From: Nocardioides aurantiacus
Lineage (GTDB): Bacteria; Actinomycetota; Actinomycetes; Propionibacteriales; Nocardioidaceae
Direction: 5' to 3'
NCBI RefSeq assembly: GCF_003752505.1
Contig: NZ_RKHO01000001.1
Coordinates: 2,728,001-2,792,000 of the forward strand
Length of the DNA: 64,000 bases
In this document: piece after piece, positions 8,446 through 17,477 of the stretch
Numbering within the stretch: position 1 is the first letter of the stretch
Layout: every line of letters begins with the position of its first letter
The notes under the pieces: generated by a model
The model's database searches: none
Seen by the model: only the letters and a program-made list of their open reading frames with translations
What the model was told of the DNA's origin: nothing
Position numbers and translations under genes: made by a program

Positions 8446-10380
8446 GTGAAGCGGATGCGCTGTCGCAGGATCATGTTTGAGGGCTACAAGCGGCTAGCCG
8501 ACACCTCATGCAATGTCAGCCCTTACCTCCTTGCGTTCGTGGGCCAGAACGAGTCCGGCAAGTCTTCTGTGCTTACCGGGCTGGAGTGGCTCAGTGAGGA
8601 CGACGAAACCCCTCTGTCGAGCCTCGACAAGTCGCGCGTGAAGCGGAAGGACGCCGGATGGATTGTGGGAGCTGAGTTCGTCCTCGGCGACGATGAGTTA
8701 GAAATTCTGGAGCCTCTCGGCTTCGACCACACGCCCACCGGTGTCAGCCTGTTCAAGCAGGCGAACGGATCGCTAACTATGGTGTTCGACAACCCTCGCC
8801 GGCCGAAGCGTGACCCAGCTCCCTTCCTGGAAGCGGCTGAGGGGCTGAGGCGTGCGCGAGAGCGGCTTGCTAAGCAAATCTCAGCTACAGACGCGCAGTA
8901 CAGCGACGAGAAGCGCCAGGATGGTCCCACTACGTGGATTGATCGGATCGCAGAGCGGCTGGATGCTCCTGACAGTGAGTGGGATTCCGACGATCAGGCG
9001 GCGACCGAAGCGCTGCACGACTGGCTTGCAGAGACGCCCGCGGGCAGGAAGAACCCCCGCGATTCGAAGGCAGCCAGCCTCATTCGTTCCGCCGCCATGA
9101 TCGGCAGCCGCGAACACCCGAACGATGTAGGGATCGACTTGCTGCGCGAGCGAGTACCTGCCTTCTTGCTCTTCCGCGAGGACGACCGGATCCTGCCAAC
9201 GGTTACACCAGTTGACCGACAGAGCCGCTCGCACATGCCGTCGGCGGTTGCGAACCTTCTCGCGGTCGCCGGGGTCGACATCACCGCGGTTTGGAGGGCC
9301 CACTCCGACCAGGACTCAGGTGAGAAGAAGACGCTGCTGGACCTTGGCAACCGACGACTCGACTCGTTCTTCGGACAGGCGTGGAACCAGTCCAACATCT
9401 CCGTGAACATCGATGTCGACGAGACAGGGCTGCGCACCCATGTCGTCGACATGGACACGAGGCGCTTCACGAGGATCGAGGAGCGCAGCGAAGGTCTACG
9501 CGCGTTTGTGACGCTGGCTCTGTTTCTCGGATCGCAAGCGTTGGAGATCCCTCCGATCCTCCTTATCGACGAGGCCGAACTGCACCTTCACTCAGACGCC
9601 CAGGCCGACCTGGTGGGCGGACTTCTAAAGCAGATCAACGCGACTCAGGTCTGGTACACGACGCACTCGCCCGCGTGCCTACCCAGCGACCTTGGCACCG
9701 GTATCCGCCTGCTCGAACGGCACGACGAGAAGAGCGAGATCAAGACTCATTTCTGGACTAACAATGAGCCTGGTTTTGGGCCGCTCCTCTACGCCATGGG
9801 GGCGGGCGCTGCCGCCTTCTCGCGGTGTCGCCGGGCTGTGCTCGGCGAAGGAGCGTCCGAGATGATCCTGCTGCCAACCCTCATTCGAGCCGCGACCGGG
9901 TTAGATGACCTCGCCTATCAGGTGGCACCAGGGCTTTCGCACGCCCAAGGCCACGGCTTTGATGTCGAAGAGGTGGCTGCGCGGGTCATTTACCTGACTG
10001 ACGGCGACAAGGCGGGGTCTGCCTACCTGACCGTCCTGCGGGCTCGCGACGTTCCCGAGGCCCGCCTCAAGTCGTTGCCAAGGGGCACCTCAATCGAGGA
10101 CCTGCTCGACCGCGACTTTCTCCTGGAGGTCATCGACGCCGTGCTTCCACTTGGCGCACCGCGTCCAACAGCCCGAGCCTTCAAGGCATCCCAAACGGCA
10201 GGGCGCTCCATCACACAGTGGTCGAAGGCCAACCACGTTGCGCTTGGCAAGGTAGCGATTGCCTATGAGGTGGTGGGTCGCGCTCCCGACATCCGACTTG
10301 CTCCGGGAGCTCCCGAGACGTTGCAAGCCCTGCACGCTGAGTTCATGGATGCGTTCGAGGCTGGCGAACGAACCAGTTGA
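8446..10380 (+). CDS. OLD-family ATP-dependent nuclease (AAA ATPase + TOPRIM)
   Basis: Overcoming-lysogenisation-defect type nuclease: an ABC/SMC-like ATPase joined to a TOPRIM nuclease domain. Walker A is GQNESGKSS (residues 33-41), Walker B is LLIDEAELHLH (about 374-384), followed by the H-loop context WYTTHSPACL. The TOPRIM domain has the glutamate motif LGEGASEMILLP (about 465) and the aspartate motif LTDGDKAGS (about 519). At 644 residues it is full length for class 1 or GajA-like OLD proteins. The GTG at 8446 has a good ribosome-binding site. There is no adjacent UvrD-like helicase, so it is not a Gabija pair as usually defined; its neighbours are DUF4145 and AIPR genes. Anti-phage function is inference from family and company. 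Confidence 0.87.
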   Translation: MKRMRCRRIMFEGYKRLADTSCNVSPYLLAFVGQNESGKSSVLTGLEWLSEDDETPLSSLDKSRVKRKDAGWIVGAEFVLGDDELEILEPLGFDHTPTGVSLFKQANGSLTMVFDNPRRPKRDPAPFLEAAEGLRRARERLAKQISATDAQYSDEKRQDGPTTWIDRIAERLDAPDSEWDSDDQAATEALHDWLAETPAGRKNPRDSKAASLIRSAAMIGSREHPNDVGIDLLRERVPAFLLFREDDRILPTVTPVDRQSRSHMPSAVANLLAVAGVDITAVWRAHSDQDSGEKKTLLDLGNRRLDSFFGQAWNQSNISVNIDVDETGLRTHVVDMDTRRFTRIEERSEGLRAFVTLALFLGSQALEIPPILLIDEAELHLHSDAQADLVGGLLKQINATQVWYTTHSPACLPSDLGTGIRLLERHDEKSEIKTHFWTNNEPGFGPLLYAMGAGAAAFSRCRRAVLGEGASEMILLPTLIRAATGLDDLAYQVAPGLSHAQGHGFDVEEVAARVIYLTDGDKAGSAYLTVLRARDVPEARLKSLPRGTSIEDLLDRDFLLEVIDAVLPLGAPRPTARAFKASQTAGRSITQWSKANHVALGKVAIAYEVVGRAPDIRLAPGAPETLQALHAEFMDAFEAGERTS

Positions 10381-10507
10381 GCCCGGCGGGTCCGAGGCCC
10401 CACGTCCGCTCGATGGTCCGCGTCCAGTACTTGCCGCGCGCGTCATTTCACCGCGTGGGTGACGCGCTCTGTAGCGTTCCGCCGACCAAACATCTGCGCC
10501 GTGGACA

Positions 10508-10777
10508 TCAGTCGACCCATACAAGTCGAAGCGGGTAAGCCGTCCGCATAGGCGGGTAGCCAGTGAACATCCAGCGGAAGTAGTCCTCCTCTGTTGCGAC
10601 CTCGACCACCGGACCGTCTTCCTGCATCAATACCTCGCTGAGTGCGCGGACGTCGTAGACGAACCCGTCGGGCAGCGACAGGATCACACGCCTCCCACGC
10701 AACGTTCTTGCCTCTGCGGCTGGACGCGGCGCACGGGCCGGTGGGCGGCCGAAGTAGGGCAGCTGTTCGTCGCTCAC
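10508..10777 (-). CDS. Small hypothetical protein, last gene of the transfer operon
   Basis: An 89-residue protein starting with GTG at 10777, which overlaps the stop of the upstream fusion gene by four bases (GTGA), the same coupling used throughout this operon. The product has a Pro/Arg-rich first third, then ILSLPDGFVYDVRALSEV and a C-terminal segment with FRWMFTGYPPMR. It has no signal peptide, membrane helix or recognisable domain. The coupling makes it a likely genuine gene of the type IV secretion cluster; function unknown. Confidence 0.6.
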   Translation of the reverse strand: MSDEQLPYFGRPPARAPRPAAEARTLRGRRVILSLPDGFVYDVRALSEVLMQEDGPVVEVATEEDYFRWMFTGYPPMRTAYPLRLVWVD

Positions 10778-12672
10778 GACGTCCGCCCCAGACCGACTCG
10801 GGCGACCACGAGCGGGTGGTCGCTGACCTGGCTGCGACTCGTAGCCCAGTCGACCGTGTAGCCGAGCCAGCGCGCATGTCGGTTGCCGAAGATCCAGTCG
10901 ATGCCTAGACGCTTGGGCAGCCGACACTCTGTGGCATGCGAACCACCTGCCGGCGTCGACAGCACCTGCCCCTTCGTCAGGCCGCAGAACGCCGGGATGC
11001 GTTCGTTCATGTCTCCCAAGAGAAACGCCGGCACGTCGTACCGGTCAGTGACGGCTCGCATGGTGGCGAGCTCGCGCCGTACGGCCTCGGCCCGGTGGCG
11101 AGGCGCGGCAGGGCCGCCGATGCTCGCGGCGTTGTGCACGCTGAAGAAGATGGCCTCTTGGCCCGATGCGACATGACGCAAGCGCACTAGAGGCATGTCC
11201 TTGATGCGCCCCTTCCACGACGGCACCGGCACCGTATCGGCGCTGACGAAGGTCCACCGGTCACGGCGCCAGGCGACGGAGATCTCGGTGCTGCTGGGCG
11301 GCACGTAGATCGCGTACCTGTCCCCCGCCGTTCTGGTCAGCACGTCGTACTGCGCACGTTGCAGCTCCTGGAACCCCACGACGTCGACCTCGTAGCTGTC
11401 GAGCATCCCTATGGCCCGGCTCATCCGACTGACTCCGGACGCCCAGTGCGCCTTGTTGCCGCGGGGCCCGGTGTGCGAGTGACCCAGGACGTTGAAGCTG
11501 GCGAGCACGAAGTCGGAACCACCGGTCGCGGGACGTGCGGCGACGGACTGCACCTGGGGGGCCGTCTCACCCACGTGGCGGCTCAGCCACTCGCTGGGGT
11601 CAACGGGGTCCTCGTAGATCGACCCACCCCGCGGGTGCACCTCGAAGTGCAGGTGGCAGCCGGTCGAGTTGCCGAGCGTGCCCACCTCGCCGATCTGCTG
11701 CCCCGCGCGTACGACGGCCCCGTCCGACACCAGCACGCGCTGCATGTGCGCGTACCAGGTCGTCAGCGCCCCCTCCCCCGTGCTCACCTTCACCAGCCAT
11801 CGTCCGGCCCACCCCTGGTCGGTCTCGATCACCACCCGACCCGAGGTGGCGGCCAGCACCGGCGTCCCGCAGGACAGGGAGAAGTCCGTTCCGGTGTGAC
11901 CACGTGCCCACCTCCCACCGCTCGACCCGAAGTTGCGACGGTCGCTACCAGCAGTGCGGGTGGACACCGGTGTCGTGACCCGCCCGTCGACGACGTCGGT
12001 CGTCGAGCAGTCGGCGCTCGTGGTGGCCGCGTTCGACACGTCCGCGCCACCCAGCTGCCCGATGAGACGGACGGCAAGCGCCTCGTCGTCGGCGTACGCA
12101 TCGGGGTACGCCGAGCGCTGCACGGCCTGCGCGGCGCGGGTCACCGGCATGGCCTGCCACCCCGGCACCTGCCGCAGCTTCTCGTAGAACTTCACCGCCG
12201 ACGTGGCGGGATCCATGAGCTCGGACATCGACCCCCACCACGGCCACTGCTGCTGGAACAGCCCGATGGAACCGTGGTCGCTCCCCACGGCCTGGTGCGG
12301 GAGCTCGAGCGATCGCCCGACGCCGCGCTGGTCGGCACTGAGATCTCCCCCGAGCCCATCGTTGGCGTAGTTGAGGAACCGCGACTCCTGCGACGCGGTG
12401 GCGAGCGCGACGACCTGGCCTCGCTGACTGATGCCCATCCGGCGCCCGACAGCCACGATGGTCGCGGCGTTGCGGGTCTGCTCCGGGGAGAGTCCGGCGG
12501 CGGGTGCACTGCTGCCCACCTCGGCCGAGACCTGCGTCAGGTCACCGCAGCCACCCTGGGCGACCTCGCTCCTCCCGCCCGTCATGGCCGCCACCATGAG
12601 CAGCGGCGGGCCCAGCAGCAGTCCCGTCGCCAGCGCAGTGCCTGCGGTCCACCTCATCCCAGCCCCGGTCAC
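10774..12672 (-). CDS. Secreted transglycosylase-like / M23 peptidase / EEP nuclease fusion protein
   Basis: A 632-residue exported protein with three enzyme domains. A signal anchor (about residues 8-31) is followed by a lysozyme-like region with TASQESRF (Glu96 as candidate catalytic acid) and GSIGLFQQ, an M23 endopeptidase with HTGTD (His259, Asp263) and HLHFE (His340, His342), and a C-terminal endonuclease/exonuclease/phosphatase domain with all key motifs: FQELQ (Glu436), His513, GDMN (Asp554, Asn556), IDWIF (Asp592) and SDH (Asp618, His619). GTG at 12672 was chosen because it overlaps the upstream stop by four bases; a longer frame to 12759 lies inside that gene. Transglycosylase plus M23 fits the wall-opening enzyme of a Gram-positive type IV system; the attached nuclease is unusual. 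Confidence 0.85.
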   Translation of the reverse strand: MTGAGMRWTAGTALATGLLLGPPLLMVAAMTGGRSEVAQGGCGDLTQVSAEVGSSAPAAGLSPEQTRNAATIVAVGRRMGISQRGQVVALATASQESRFLNYANDGLGGDLSADQRGVGRSLELPHQAVGSDHGSIGLFQQQWPWWGSMSELMDPATSAVKFYEKLRQVPGWQAMPVTRAAQAVQRSAYPDAYADDEALAVRLIGQLGGADVSNAATTSADCSTTDVVDGRVTTPVSTRTAGSDRRNFGSSGGRWARGHTGTDFSLSCGTPVLAATSGRVVIETDQGWAGRWLVKVSTGEGALTTWYAHMQRVLVSDGAVVRAGQQIGEVGTLGNSTGCHLHFEVHPRGGSIYEDPVDPSEWLSRHVGETAPQVQSVAARPATGGSDFVLASFNVLGHSHTGPRGNKAHWASGVSRMSRAIGMLDSYEVDVVGFQELQRAQYDVLTRTAGDRYAIYVPPSSTEISVAWRRDRWTFVSADTVPVPSWKGRIKDMPLVRLRHVASGQEAIFFSVHNAASIGGPAAPRHRAEAVRRELATMRAVTDRYDVPAFLLGDMNERIPAFCGLTKGQVLSTPAGGSHATECRLPKRLGIDWIFGNRHARWLGYTVDWATSRSQVSDHPLVVARVGLGRTS

Positions 12673-14603
12673 CGAGCACCTGCCTGGTTGTCCGCTCCCT
12701 CGTGTTCGTGCTTCTCCGTGGGGCGGTAGATCGGGTAGACGGCCTCGCCGTCGTACCACTCGGGCTCGATCGGGGGCGGCGGCACTCCTCGCGACATGGG
12801 CCGCGGCACGAAGCCCTCGGGCAGCTCGCGGACCGGGGGTGAGGCCGATGGAGCGTCAAGCACGCCCGCCACTCGTGCGGTGCTGCGAGCGGGAGGTCGC
12901 GGCTGCTCCGTCGGGGCGCGTGTGTCAGGTGCCCGTCGCGACGTCGCGGCAGCCGCGTCATCGGTTAACTTCCGCTGGGCCGGGACCACCGGGGGTGCGG
13001 ACATGGCCTCGGCTCGTGGCACTGGGTCGTCCGCAGTGTCCTTCGCACCAGAGCTCGCAGCGGCCGCAGCAGCCCCGGCCGACGCACCACCGGTGAGCGC
13101 AGCGGTCGAGGCCACGACGAGCTGCCTGCCCCGCTGCTTGGCGCGCCGTCCCACGCGGCCGAACGAGTCATTGACCGACCCGAGGTGGTTTCCATTGGGG
13201 TTGACCATCGAGCCGAGACGCCGGAACGGTCGTAGCGCCTGCCACATCACGAAGGTGAACAGCGGCATCAGCACCAGACCGAGCCAGGCCGGCGATCCGC
13301 TGCCAGGGTTGAACAGGATGCCGAGCACCGCGACGGTCACGCCCGCGCCGACACCGAAGAGGATCGCGTTGACGACGGCGGCCGCCACCGTGCGACCGAT
13401 GCCCGTCACGAGGCCGCTCGCGGCCGGGAAGAGCCCCAGTACGGCGAAGGCCGGGAAGAGCATGACGGCCAGGCGCACGATCATGAAGCAGCCCAGCATG
13501 AGCAGCGCCGCCAGCAGCAGGAACGGCAGCGACAGGCAGGTGGCGACCGCGGAGAGCAGCGCATAACCCACGCGGGTCTCCGACCTCGTCCCACGCAGGT
13601 TCTCGTAGGCCTCGGGGTCGCGCTCCTTGATCTGGTCGGCGACCTCCATCCAGCGTTCCTGCTTCGCCTCGAAGATCTCCTTCGCACGCTCGGGGTCGCT
13701 CTCTGCCGCCGCCGCCTCGCGCCAGGTCAACGCCTGCGCCTTGAACAGGTCGGGCCCGAACTTCACCGCCGTGGCGCTGTCGGCGTCACCCAACGTCCCC
13801 GCGAGCCACGCGCGGTACATGATCGTCTCCTGCACCTGGGAGGCCACGGCCATGCCCGGGTCAGTGGTCGTCGGGTCCCCGTCGAGTCGGCCCACCACTT
13901 CGCCCACGGTGGAGGTCACGGTCGCGTCGGCGACCTGCCCCGCGGCCACCGGCCACCGGAACAGCACCGTGGCGAGCACCAGGACCAGCAGGGCCCAGGC
14001 GGCGGCCGTCGCCGTCGACGAGAACGCCCGTCGCCGGGCCATGGCGATCATCGACAGGCCCAGGACGCCGAGGACGACCGGCGCCCAGTTGGCGAAGAGG
14101 CTGTCGTGGAGCGCGGTCGACACCCGCGCCACCACAGGGTCGAACCCGCCGAGGAAGGACGGCTTGAAGGCCACCTGGGTCAGCGAGCCCGTGAGGGCCG
14201 TCAGGGCGACCGGGATCTGCGTCACCCAGTTGCTGACTGCCGTGCCGATGACAGCGTCGGGCTGTCGCAGGGCGTCGGGTCCGCAGCCGAGGTCGTAGGT
14301 GTGCCAGCGGAGTCCGGCATACCCGTACTGCTCGAAGATCGTGGTGCTCGAGCCCTCCGCGAACGGATCCGCGGCAGGAGGCAGTTGCGCCGGCTCACGG
14401 GTGAAGAGGCCGGCCACCCCCATGCCCGGAGATTCAGGCGACGGAGCGTCCTTGCAATCGCTCACGCCCGGCAGGTCGGGCAGTGGCACCTGCGGCAGCA
14501 GCGGGTCAGGAACCGCGGGGTCGTCGACGGCGGAGGCCGGCGCACCGCCGAGCACCAGCAGACCGACGATCACCAGTACGGCGCACCGCAGCAGCCGCCT
14601 CAT
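12669..14603 (-). CDS. TrbL/VirB6-like polytopic membrane protein of type IV secretion system
   Basis: A 644-residue membrane protein with a cleavable-looking signal peptide (VIVGLLVLGGAPASA), a Pro-rich exported linker, and about six to eight hydrophobic segments. These include a cluster in residues 155-215 and a second cluster in 340-460 (SLPFLLLAALLMLGCFMIV and following). The C-terminal 180 residues are charged, Pro/Ala-rich and predicted cytoplasmic. Size, topology and position directly after the VirB4 gene match the VirB6/TrbL channel component of actinobacterial conjugation systems, although these proteins share little sequence. Both ends overlap their neighbours by four bases. Confidence 0.7.
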   Translation of the reverse strand: MRRLLRCAVLVIVGLLVLGGAPASAVDDPAVPDPLLPQVPLPDLPGVSDCKDAPSPESPGMGVAGLFTREPAQLPPAADPFAEGSSTTIFEQYGYAGLRWHTYDLGCGPDALRQPDAVIGTAVSNWVTQIPVALTALTGSLTQVAFKPSFLGGFDPVVARVSTALHDSLFANWAPVVLGVLGLSMIAMARRRAFSSTATAAAWALLVLVLATVLFRWPVAAGQVADATVTSTVGEVVGRLDGDPTTTDPGMAVASQVQETIMYRAWLAGTLGDADSATAVKFGPDLFKAQALTWREAAAAESDPERAKEIFEAKQERWMEVADQIKERDPEAYENLRGTRSETRVGYALLSAVATCLSLPFLLLAALLMLGCFMIVRLAVMLFPAFAVLGLFPAASGLVTGIGRTVAAAVVNAILFGVGAGVTVAVLGILFNPGSGSPAWLGLVLMPLFTFVMWQALRPFRRLGSMVNPNGNHLGSVNDSFGRVGRRAKQRGRQLVVASTAALTGGASAGAAAAAASSGAKDTADDPVPRAEAMSAPPVVPAQRKLTDDAAAATSRRAPDTRAPTEQPRPPARSTARVAGVLDAPSASPPVRELPEGFVPRPMSRGVPPPPIEPEWYDGEAVYPIYRPTEKHEHEGADNQAGAR

Positions 14604-17119
14604 GCCACCCGCTCCGAGGCCCGTGCTCCCGGCCCGTCGCGACCGGCAGTGGTGTTGAGGGCACCCAGAAGACCGGGGTTGGCGGACAGGTCGACGCCGA
14701 CCTTGTCGACGTTGCCGTCCACGTCGCGCATCACGAACTCACGGTTGGCCTGGCCGCCTCGTCCCGACGAGAGCGAGGCAAGTGCCCGTTCGTAGCCGAC
14801 CCCCGTCGAGACACGGAGCATCCGCAACGCGTCGCGCGCCGCCTCCTCGTCCTCGATGCGTCCGACGAACGCGGCCGACATGAAGTTGGCGACGTCCATC
14901 CCGAGCACGTCGGCCGGGTTCTGCGACGACGCCAGGACGCAGGTGTTCCACTTCCGCGAGTCGCGGCCCAGACGGGTGAACAGCGCGCGACCGGCCGACC
15001 ACTCCCCCAGGAAGTGGGTCTCGTCCAGCGCGACGAGCTTGCGACTCTGCATGTCGCGCCCGTAGACGGCGCGCGTCGCGTACCAGGCCGCGAGGTGCAG
15101 CAGGGGCACCGCCATCTGCTCCGACGTCGACCAGTGCTCGCGCGGAACGGTCCGGGGCGGCAGGACCAGGCCCGGCATCGTCAGCACCGTCAAGGTCGCC
15201 TGCATGCGTGCCGCCGTCGGCTCGACTCCGGGGAAGAAGAGTCGGGACAACGGGAGCTCCGCCATGTCGCGCAGGTAGTTGGCGACGACACGACCGTGCG
15301 GGTCCTCCAACGACTCGAGGATGCGGACCACGTCCCACAGCGACGACGACCGCTCACCTCCGGTCGCGCGGACCGCGTCGGAGACCACCAGCGACGTCTG
15401 GGGCAACGCGTTGACCGATGGCGGAAGGAGCATCTTGATGACGTCCATCGCCAGCAGCTTGCGGTCCTGGGAGGCCATCACCACTGCCTCGTGGAACGCC
15501 TCCTCGGTCGCGAAGCCCTCGCGTTGCGGGGCAGCCACCACGTCGAACGGGTTGAGCGTCCCGTTGGCTGCTGCGGTCAGGTCGATGTGCTCGCCGTGCT
15601 CCGCCAGCTCGGGCAGGTCCACCAGGCGCGACAGCGGACCCGACGGGTCGAGCACGACCGACGGGATGCCGCGGCGGGCTGCCTCGTAGGTCAGCTGGCC
15701 GAGCAGCACGCTCTTGCCCGCTCCGAGACCACCCACGACCGGGACGAGCCCGGAGGTCTCGCGCACCTCGGTCGCGTAGTGCGTGTCGAACATGACCGCT
15801 CGCCGCGATGCTCCGGTGGTGCAGCCGATGTAGGGGCCGCGGCGGTCGCCGAGGCGGCTCGAAGCAGTCGGAACTCCCGCCGCGACGTACATGGCCGGCA
15901 GCCGACGACGGTGCGCTGCCGTCGAGACCGGCTCCCCCGGGATGAACTCCCGCAGCAGGCCGTACTGGCCGCGCGGGTGCTCGATGGTGACCCGACGCGA
16001 GCGGTACGACGTGACGACCTGGCGCGCTCGCTCGAGGCAGGCCTCCTCCGTCGGGCCGGTGACTGCGAGCCGGAACCACCCGTGCACCCGGGCTGCGGTG
16101 ACGTCCGCACCGCGGGTCATCTGGTCCTCGACCTGGCGGGCCTGGTCGGCCTGTCGCCCCAGGGCGAGTGGCTCGTCGAGGTCGTGCTCGGAGTAGTGCC
16201 GCTGCATGTCGCGGACGACGAGGAGCTTGCGCTGGATCGCACGCCGCGCCTCCACCCCGGAGAGCACGTCGAACTGGCACGACCACTCGACGGGGAACGG
16301 GAGCCGGTCGGTGTGCGACAGCCAGGGGTCCAGTGCCGGGTCGGGCGCGTCGATCTCCTCGAGTCGGCCCACCGACAGCACGGCGGCATGGCGCACGGTG
16401 GGCTCGCGCATCCCGCGGCTGGTCAGTCGGATCGTCCGGTCGAGCGGGCCGGCGGCGTACTCGATCTCGTCCTCGAACGCGTGCAGGTCGTCGGCATCCC
16501 AGTCGGTGCCCGAGGACGGGCTCAGCACAGCAGGAGCCGGCATGCCCACACCGACGGAGCGACGTACCAGCCACTCCATCTCGGATGCGGTCGCCGGCCT
16601 GCCGTCGAGCCCGGGCAGCCCCACGGTCTCGGTGACCTGCTCGCGCTTGGTCAGCAGGCGGGCGTGCTCGACGTTGCCGGGGTGGCGCCACAGGGCGCCG
16701 ATCATCCGGTGGGTGGCCGCCCGGTTGCCCAGCCGGACCCCGAGGAACACGTCCTTGTCGCCCAGCGTCTGGTGGCGCAGGTGCTTCTGCATCGTCACCA
16801 TGTGTTCCGACCACGGCTCGACGCCGTCGGTCCCCAGCGGGGCGGGCGTGAGGTCGTGAAGCTTCCGCGCCCAGTCGGCGGCGGGGTACGGCCGCGAGGT
16901 CACGCGGAGGTGGATGCGGTGACCGGCCAGCCAGGCCAGCCCGTCACCTATGCCGTACAGCAGCTGCTCCCGCTGCCGGTCCGATCTGAACGCCCACGGC
17001 TGCGTCGGCAACACGAACCAGGCCCACGCTTCGTGCGCCGTGAAGCACAGGTTGTCCTCGATGTTCCGCAGCGCGAGCACCGACCGCGTCGCGGGATCGG
17101 ACTCAGGACGCCGCAGCAT
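14600..17119 (-). CDS. VirB4/TraC-like type IV secretion ATPase
   Basis: The motor ATPase of a type IV secretion apparatus, 839 residues. The N-terminal 400 residues form the VirB4-type non-catalytic domain. The ATPase core starts near residue 460 with Walker A GGLGAGKSVLLGQ, and Walker B LVALDETHFL lies near residue 693, followed by the sensor-like LASSQNPADVL. It is the largest gene of a tightly overlapping operon: the start overlaps the VirB3-like gene by 17 bases, and the stop overlaps the TrbL-like gene by four. It is distinct from the FtsK-like transfer ATPase at 2646-4013, which works on double-stranded DNA. No relaxase gene is seen in this operon. Confidence in the family is high. Confidence 0.88.
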   Translation of the reverse strand: MLRRPESDPATRSVLALRNIEDNLCFTAHEAWAWFVLPTQPWAFRSDRQREQLLYGIGDGLAWLAGHRIHLRVTSRPYPAADWARKLHDLTPAPLGTDGVEPWSEHMVTMQKHLRHQTLGDKDVFLGVRLGNRAATHRMIGALWRHPGNVEHARLLTKREQVTETVGLPGLDGRPATASEMEWLVRRSVGVGMPAPAVLSPSSGTDWDADDLHAFEDEIEYAAGPLDRTIRLTSRGMREPTVRHAAVLSVGRLEEIDAPDPALDPWLSHTDRLPFPVEWSCQFDVLSGVEARRAIQRKLLVVRDMQRHYSEHDLDEPLALGRQADQARQVEDQMTRGADVTAARVHGWFRLAVTGPTEEACLERARQVVTSYRSRRVTIEHPRGQYGLLREFIPGEPVSTAAHRRRLPAMYVAAGVPTASSRLGDRRGPYIGCTTGASRRAVMFDTHYATEVRETSGLVPVVGGLGAGKSVLLGQLTYEAARRGIPSVVLDPSGPLSRLVDLPELAEHGEHIDLTAAANGTLNPFDVVAAPQREGFATEEAFHEAVVMASQDRKLLAMDVIKMLLPPSVNALPQTSLVVSDAVRATGGERSSSLWDVVRILESLEDPHGRVVANYLRDMAELPLSRLFFPGVEPTAARMQATLTVLTMPGLVLPPRTVPREHWSTSEQMAVPLLHLAAWYATRAVYGRDMQSRKLVALDETHFLGEWSAGRALFTRLGRDSRKWNTCVLASSQNPADVLGMDVANFMSAAFVGRIEDEEAARDALRMLRVSTGVGYERALASLSSGRGGQANREFVMRDVDGNVDKVGVDLSANPGLLGALNTTAGRDGPGARASERVA

Positions 17120-17471
17120 GGTGGCTCCTCGAACGAATCTGGGTGGCAGAGACCCGGACGGGCCGACCTGCCTTGCGGGCGCGAGGCGTACGCATCTCGA
17201 TGCGCACTAGGTGGACGACGCTCGCGAGCGGACGCTCGTGGTCGATCACCCCGGTCAGGGCATACGTCGCCAGGATGGTCAGCACCACCTCCCACACCGG
17301 AGGGATGCTGATGCTCATCGGCAGCACAGCCTCGACCAACAGCACGGTGACGAACAGCGTCAGCCAGATGCCGTACGCCGAGTAGCGGGCCGACCACGGC
17401 AGGGTCATGCCCTGCGGGCCGAGCCACACCGCGTCGACGCGGTAGACCTCGTCGTCGGGACGGATCACCAC
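17103..17471 (-). CDS. VirB3/PrgI-like small membrane protein
   Basis: A 122-residue protein with a short polar N-terminus (DDEVYRVDAVWLGPQG), two adjacent hydrophobic segments (residues about 30-80) and a basic C-terminal tail. This two-helix architecture directly upstream of a VirB4 gene, with a 17-base overlap, is that of VirB3 or PrgI proteins, which anchor the ATPase to the membrane channel. The sequence itself is too divergent for me to assign by motif, so the call rests on topology and position. It follows the pilin-like gene after six bases. Confidence 0.62.
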   Translation of the reverse strand: MVIRPDDEVYRVDAVWLGPQGMTLPWSARYSAYGIWLTLFVTVLLVEAVLPMSISIPPVWEVVLTILATYALTGVIDHERPLASVVHLVRIEMRTPRARKAGRPVRVSATQIRSRSHHAAAS

Positions 17472-17477
17472 GACGGC

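Noticed and set aside
8446-10380. Gabija (GajA-GajB) defence pair
   Set aside because: The OLD-type protein could be GajA-like, but no UvrD/PcrA-like helicase gene follows it; the next genes belong to the transfer operon.
11359-12729. A 456-residue plus-strand frame opposite the triple-enzyme gene
   Set aside because: No domain features and shadow-like composition; opposite strand has intact catalytic motifs of three families.
14483-17311. A 942-residue open frame on the plus strand opposite the VirB4 gene
   Set aside because: Composition is Arg/Gly/His/Gln-rich without domain signals; it mirrors the GC-biased third positions of the real VirB4 gene, which has Walker motifs.
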